8,284 nucleotides of DNA from an uncultured Eggerthella sp. (GTDB taxonomy: Bacteria; Actinomycetota; Coriobacteriia; Coriobacteriales; Eggerthellaceae). Location of the stretch: positions 1-8,284 of the forward strand of contig UQVJ01000078.1 of NCBI GenBank assembly GCA_900544455.1, given 5' to 3'. Shown in pieces: positions 5,741 through 8,284 of the stretch (position 1 is the first letter of the stretch; each line of letters starts with the position of its first letter). The notes beneath the pieces were generated by a model. That model saw only the letters and a list, made by a program, of their open reading frames with translations. It was not told the origin of the DNA and did no database searches. A program made the translations under genes and the position numbers.

Positions 5741-5806
5741 GGGCAGGCGCGAATCGAGCGCGGTGATGCGGAGGGGCAGGCGCTAATCGAGTGCGGTGAT
5801 GCGGAA
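5741..5806. repeat. 33-bp tandem direct repeat, two copies
   Basis: Copies at 5741-5773 and 5774-5806 match at 30 of 33 positions. Both begin GGGCAGGCGC and contain CGGTGATGCGGA. A third copy breaks down after GGGC at 5807. The unit is a multiple of three and would encode an 11-residue repeat (GQARIERGDAE), but no credible start or family supports a gene. The array lies 83 bp right of the 216-bp palindrome. Confidence 0.85.
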
Positions 5807-5924
5807 GGGCCGGTGCAGTCCGTGCAGTTGGCGATAAGGGGCAGCGTTGCGCGGTAGAGCATCGAGGCGCTGGTCAACCGTAAGAGCTGTGGAGCGATCT
5901 GGGCTCAGTCCGGGCAATCGGCAA

Positions 5925-5962
5925 GCGAAAAGAAAGGGGCTCGGCAACAGTGCCGAGCCCCT
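5925..5962 (-). terminator. rho-independent terminator of the MFS transporter gene
   Basis: A perfect 12-bp stem pairs 5935-5946 with 5951-5962 around a four-base loop. On the minus strand the stem is followed by TTTCTTTTCG, the expected U-rich tail. It begins 30 bases after the MFS stop codon. The plus strand has no T run on the other side, so it serves the minus-strand gene. Confidence 0.9.
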
Positions 5963-5992
5963 GGAGCAAGTTCTTGCTTGTAGCGTTATGCG

Positions 5993-7282
5993 CTAATCCA
6001 TCTTGTGGTTGATGCCGTAGCCGAACAGGGGCTTAGACTGAATTGCCAGGTAGATACAGAACAGCAGGCCAACGATAGCCGCCGCAAGCAGCAGACCCAT
6101 CATGGTGTACAGTGCGCCGGTTTCTCCCATGGCGGTGGTCATCGCGCCAACGATGAAGGGCAAGAAGGTTGCGCCAACGCCCATGAAGGTCATGTACATT
6201 CCGGTGTTGCGACCCTTAGGGCCGGGGCAGTAGTTCTGGCGAACAACCAGGCCCGTCTGCAAAGCGCCGCCAGCGGCGAAGAAGCCGAGCAATGCGATAG
6301 CAACGTATACGATGGCAACGTTGGGAACAACCAGTACCAGAGCCAGAGCCAAAGCGGAGAAGGCGAAGTCGATCAGCAGAACTTTCAGCGGGTTCCAACG
6401 GAGCTTGCCCATCACTACTGCCCAGAAGAACACGGCGGTAATGGAGCCCACGGTGTAAATGGAGGCAAGAGCTGCGCCGCCCATTTCGTCGAGACCAAGG
6501 TTTGCCATGCCGAATGCTTTGGTGTACTGCTGCGCGCCGTACATGATAAACATGCAAATAAAGGCCATGACCAGGGTAAATACCTGAACCAGCACGCCTG
6601 GCTTCTTGAGCATGGCGTCTTTTGCCGCCTGGATTTCTGCTTGAGCTTCGTCCATGCCGTTGTCACTATCGGTTTTGGTGGCGCGTTCGTCGTCGTAGCG
6701 GAAGGGCGTGATGATGGTCATGATCAGGCATACAACGGAAAGCACGATAGGCAGATAGATGTTAACGTGCCAAATATGAGGTGCGCTGAATGCTGCAACG
6801 AAGATGGGGTAGATAACACCCATAACGGAAACGGCGGCCTTGATGCCGATAACGCCAGAAGCAGCGTATTTCGGCTCTGCTTCCTGTGCGGCAGGGTAAA
6901 GGGCTGCATCCCAGAAGCCAGATGTTGCAACGCCGGACAAGAAGGCGGCGATGTAGCAAGCGGTTGCGTCGGTTGCCAGCAGCATCATGGTGAAGCAGAT
7001 GATGTAGGCAACAGCGCCTGCGACGGCGAACTTCTTACGTCCGACGCGGTCGGAGAGCTCGCCGCCAATCCATACGCTTAGCAGTTTGCCGAATCCCATG
7101 GCGGCAATTGCCATCGAAACCGCGGCGGAACCTGCGGTGGGATCGGTGATGCCCCATTGGGTATAGAAGTTAACTTTGTTCTGGCTCAAGATCAGGGCCT
7201 GGATGCCGTAGGTGAAATAGCACATGTACACCGTTGCCAGCGCAAAGCCGTAGTGCTTTACCTTTTCTGCTGCTGCAGACAA
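5993..7282 (-). CDS. major facilitator superfamily (MFS) transporter
   Basis: A 12-helix secondary transporter in the cytoplasmic membrane, 429 residues from the chosen TTG. Helix 1 is at ~12-32 (FALATVYMCYFTYGIQAL). The loop between helices 2 and 3 carries MFS motif A, GGELSDRVGRKK (~73-84). A charged cytoplasmic loop rich in Asp, Glu and Lys (~193-230) separates two six-helix halves. Helices 10-11 flank RQNYCPGPKGRNTGMYMTF, where a motif-A-like segment is expected in the second half. The general look recalls OxlT-like anion:anion exchangers and related permeases of anaerobic actinobacteria, but the substrate cannot be assigned. Start choice: TTG 7282 has AAGGAG six bases upstream and puts helix 1 near the N-terminus. 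The frame extends to TTG 7345 (GGGAGG) and ATG 7369 (AAGG), adding up to 29 Ser/Gly-rich residues. The gene is monocistronic, with its own terminator. Confidence 0.92.
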   Translation of the reverse strand: MSAAAEKVKHYGFALATVYMCYFTYGIQALILSQNKVNFYTQWGITDPTAGSAAVSMAIAAMGFGKLLSVWIGGELSDRVGRKKFAVAGAVAYIICFTMMLLATDATACYIAAFLSGVATSGFWDAALYPAAQEAEPKYAASGVIGIKAAVSVMGVIYPIFVAAFSAPHIWHVNIYLPIVLSVVCLIMTIITPFRYDDERATKTDSDNGMDEAQAEIQAAKDAMLKKPGVLVQVFTLVMAFICMFIMYGAQQYTKAFGMANLGLDEMGGAALASIYTVGSITAVFFWAVVMGKLRWNPLKVLLIDFAFSALALALVLVVPNVAIVYVAIALLGFFAAGGALQTGLVVRQNYCPGPKGRNTGMYMTFMGVGATFLPFIVGAMTTAMGETGALYTMMGLLLAAAIVGLLFCIYLAIQSKPLFGYGINHKMD

Positions 7283-7288
7283 TTCGCT

Positions 7289-7294
7289 CTCCTT
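7289..7294 (-). promoter_or_regulatory. ribosome binding site favouring the internal TTG start of the MFS gene
   Basis: On the minus strand AAGGAG precedes TTG (7282-7280) by six bases, the best spacing of the three in-frame candidates. The rivals are GGGAGG four bases before TTG 7345 and AAGG four bases before ATG 7369. Confidence 0.55.
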
Positions 7295-7394
7295 ACATTC
7301 TTTGGACGTGCTGCTCGTTTGAAACGAAGACGGTATCCCCTGCAAGGAGCCTCCCTCGGGCCCACTCATGACGCCTTGGATTCGTAGAGTTCTA

Positions 7395-7410
7395 TTGCAC
7401 GGATGTGCAA
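7395..7410. promoter_or_regulatory. 16-bp dyad upstream of the MFS transporter gene
   Basis: TTGCAC and GTGCAA are exact inverted copies around GGAT, 25 bp beyond ATG 7369 and ~112 bp from TTG 7282. Read on the minus strand, TTGCAC could also serve as a -35 box, although the matching -10 (TACGAA, 18-base spacer) is poor. The position suits an operator controlling the transporter. Confidence 0.4.
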
Positions 7411-7520
7411 ACGTCTGTGTATGCTACCCTTCGGCAAAAAACCGAACATGTTCGATGCGAATGGGTAATATTCATTTTCAAACAGAAATCGATAGCCTGT
7501 AGCTATGATGCGAGGAAGAG

Positions 7521-7556
7521 GCGAATAGTTTTCCAATCTATTGGGAATCTATTCGC
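7521..7556. repeat. 36-base inverted repeat
   Basis: GCGAATAG (7521-7528) pairs perfectly with CTATTCGC (7549-7556). After one T-T mismatch, TTTCC pairs with GGGAA through one wobble, closing an eight-base loop. AATCTATT is also present twice as a direct repeat (7535-7542 and 7546-7553). No T run follows on either strand, so a binding site or RNA hairpin is more likely than a terminator. Confidence 0.6.
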
Positions 7557-7690
7557 TGATCCCATTCAATTTCTATGGATTCATTTCTTACGAATATAGA
7601 TAGGTAACGGATGGTGTCGCCGCGCAGATGCCCAGTGGTACAGGTGGTATTCTTATGCACATCGTATAAAACGCGCGCCTTTTGGGTTTG

Positions 7691-7807
7691 CCCTGCGTTT
7701 AAAGCGAAGCATACATTCGAAGCAGTGTGTGCTCGTGGCAAAGTGAAGAGGGATCGTTGAACTTTGCCTTTGGTGGCGAGGCTGCGCTCTGCGTTTAGAG
7801 CGAAGCA
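7691..7807. repeat. 21-bp imperfect direct repeat, two copies 96 bp apart
   Basis: Copies at 7691-7711 and 7787-7807 match at 19 of 21 positions around TGCGTTTA and AGCGAAGCA. Upstream of each, GCCTTT is also shared, suggesting a decayed duplication of a larger unit. In the second copy GCTCT and AGAGC form a small stem around GCGTTT. No function is evident. Confidence 0.6.
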
Positions 7808-7849
7808 GCAAAGGGGAAATGGCGTGCGTGTAGAGAGAGGGCATTCGGC

Positions 7850-7894
7850 ATGGCAATCATGCTGGGTGAATTTGTACGGAGGGATGCTGGATGA
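7850..7894 (+). CDS. possible 14-codon leader peptide overlapping the next gene
   Basis: ATG at 7850 opens a short frame, MAIMLGEFVRRDAG, whose TGA (7892-7894) overlaps the next gene's ATG (7891-7893) as ATGA. GAGAGG at 7835-7840 lies nine bases upstream as a possible ribosome binding site. The arrangement would allow translational coupling. No homology is recognised, and so short a frame could occur by chance. Confidence 0.25.
   Translation: MAIMLGEFVRRDAG
7878..7883 (+). promoter_or_regulatory. ribosome binding site of the small membrane protein gene
   Basis: GGAGGG precedes the ATG at 7891 by seven bases, a near-ideal arrangement that fixes the start. Confidence 0.75.
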
Positions 7895-8235
7895 GCTCCA
7901 AGAAAAAGAACCAGAAAACCAATCCCAATAAAAGAAAGAACGACGAAACGGTGATTATCTGCCCGTATTGCGGCGGTACCCATTTTGAGTACACAGCCGA
8001 AAAGCGCCGCGTTCCCAGCAAATGGTATGTGCATGTAATCACGGCGATCGTCATTATCGGCATCGCATTTGTAATGCCATATTTCTCTATCGCGTTCGCT
8101 ATCGCTTACGTCGTACTCACGTTCATGCCCCGCAAGGTTCTGGTGGGCACATGCAAAGATTGTGGCGAGGAAACGCTATTCAATCGCCCAGAGGATGGCA
8201 GCATGAAGCCGAGCTTCGATCAGCCTCATCTGTAA
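7891..8235 (+). CDS. small membrane protein with split CxxC zinc-ribbon-like motifs
   Basis: A complete 114-residue protein. The N-terminus is strongly basic (SSKKKNQKTNPNKRK). C24-P-Y-C27-G-G forms a first zinc-knuckle-like motif. Two closely spaced hydrophobic segments follow (~45-62 and ~64-79), separated by a proline, and then C88-K-D-C91-G-E, a second knuckle, before a polar tail. With a re-entrant or two-helix hairpin, both knuckles would lie on the same side of the membrane and could together bind one metal ion as a zinc ribbon. Positive charges before the hairpin (RR, K) and after it (PRK) favour a cytoplasmic location (positive-inside rule). The family was not recognised and no function is proposed. 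The gene follows a long intergenic stretch and probably has its own promoter; no terminator is visible before the window ends. Confidence 0.85.
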   Translation: MSSKKKNQKTNPNKRKNDETVIICPYCGGTHFEYTAEKRRVPSKWYVHVITAIVIIGIAFVMPYFSIAFAIAYVVLTFMPRKVLVGTCKDCGEETLFNRPEDGSMKPSFDQPHL

Positions 8236-8284
8236 GATGCTTGCGGCTTGAGTGGCTTTCGTGTTTCGGCGGGACGATTCGAAA

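Larger units (their letters stand above)
5284..5992. other. intergenic region rich in repeats
   Basis: These 709 bp carry no convincing gene. From left to right they contain five 11-bp tandem repeats in a purine-rich tract, a dyad TTCAGGTG/CGCCTGAA at 5382-5404 with one wobble, the 12-bp palindrome CTTCGCGCGAAG at 5427-5438, the ~216-bp palindrome, two 33-bp tandem repeats, and the terminator of the MFS gene. Open frames at 5666-5857 (+) and 5620-5877 (-) merely translate the 33-bp repeats and lack ribosome binding sites. Confidence 0.7.
7283..7849. other. intergenic region with dyads and a direct repeat
   Basis: If TTG 7282 is the MFS start, this stretch holds the MFS leader and then ~480 bp without a convincing gene. 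The part from ~7430 to 7610 is visibly more AT-rich than its neighbours. It contains TTCGG/CCGAA around an A-run loop (7430-7446), the palindrome CGAACATGTTCG (7443-7454), ATAGC/GCTAT (7492-7506), a 36-base hairpin (7521-7556), and the 21-bp direct repeats. TATAAA at 7665-7670 could be a plus-strand -10 box for the small membrane protein, but no good -35 box accompanies it. Confidence 0.6.

Noticed and set aside
5666..5857. 63-residue plus-strand gene over the 33-bp repeats
   Set aside because: No ribosome binding site; the apparent peptide repeat is explained by the DNA duplication.
6005..7081. 358-residue plus-strand open frame
   Set aside because: Antisense of the MFS gene; its His/Gly/Asn-rich translation mirrors membrane-helix codons read in reverse.
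7443..7454. LexA/SOS box at CGAACATGTTCG
   Set aside because: The known Gram-positive box has four bases between CGAAC and GTTCG; here there are two.

Overview
The window looks like a chromosomal segment of a moderately high-GC anaerobic actinobacterium, most likely class Coriobacteriia, family Eggerthellaceae (an inference). The grounds are the mix of families: a LuxR-type regulator with a helical repeat-like front half, an orphan MFS permease, a lineage-type protein with a degenerate DUF559/Vsr-like nuclease end, and an LPXTG surface protein. No phage, plasmid, transposase, CRISPR, rRNA or tRNA gene was recognised.

Layout. 2-1243 (+): C-terminal part of a sortase-anchored surface protein built from beta-helix-like coils. 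1324-2343 (-): LuxR-family regulator converging on it; a strong ribosome binding site sets its start well inside the longest open frame. 2344-3135: a 792-bp divergent intergenic region holding a 5' UTR dyad, a 31-bp tandem duplication, a ~186-bp imperfect palindrome and three 34-bp tandem repeats. 3136-4230 (+): Gfo/Idh/MocA oxidoreductase. 4312-5283 (-): protein with a C-terminal DUF559/Vsr-like domain. 5284-5992: a second repeat-rich gap with five 11-bp tandem repeats, a ~216-bp palindrome, two 33-bp tandem repeats and a strong terminator. 5993-7282 (-): 12-helix MFS transporter. 7283-7890: AT-richer gap with several dyads. 7891-8235 (+): small membrane protein with two CxxC knuckles flanking a membrane hairpin.

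The genes do not form an obvious operon or pathway; each appears to be its own transcription unit, and orientation alternates. The surface protein faces the envelope, the MFS protein moves an unknown small solute, and the oxidoreductase probably acts on a sugar or polyol derivative.

The most unusual content is noncoding. Two unrelated long palindromes, each folding about one centre, sit in two separate intergenic regions, each flanked by short tandem repeats with 11-34 bp units. The 216-bp palindrome carries five copies of a TGTACNCYCS motif placed symmetrically about its centre. Whether these are miniature mobile elements, structured RNAs or protein-binding arrays cannot be decided from this window.
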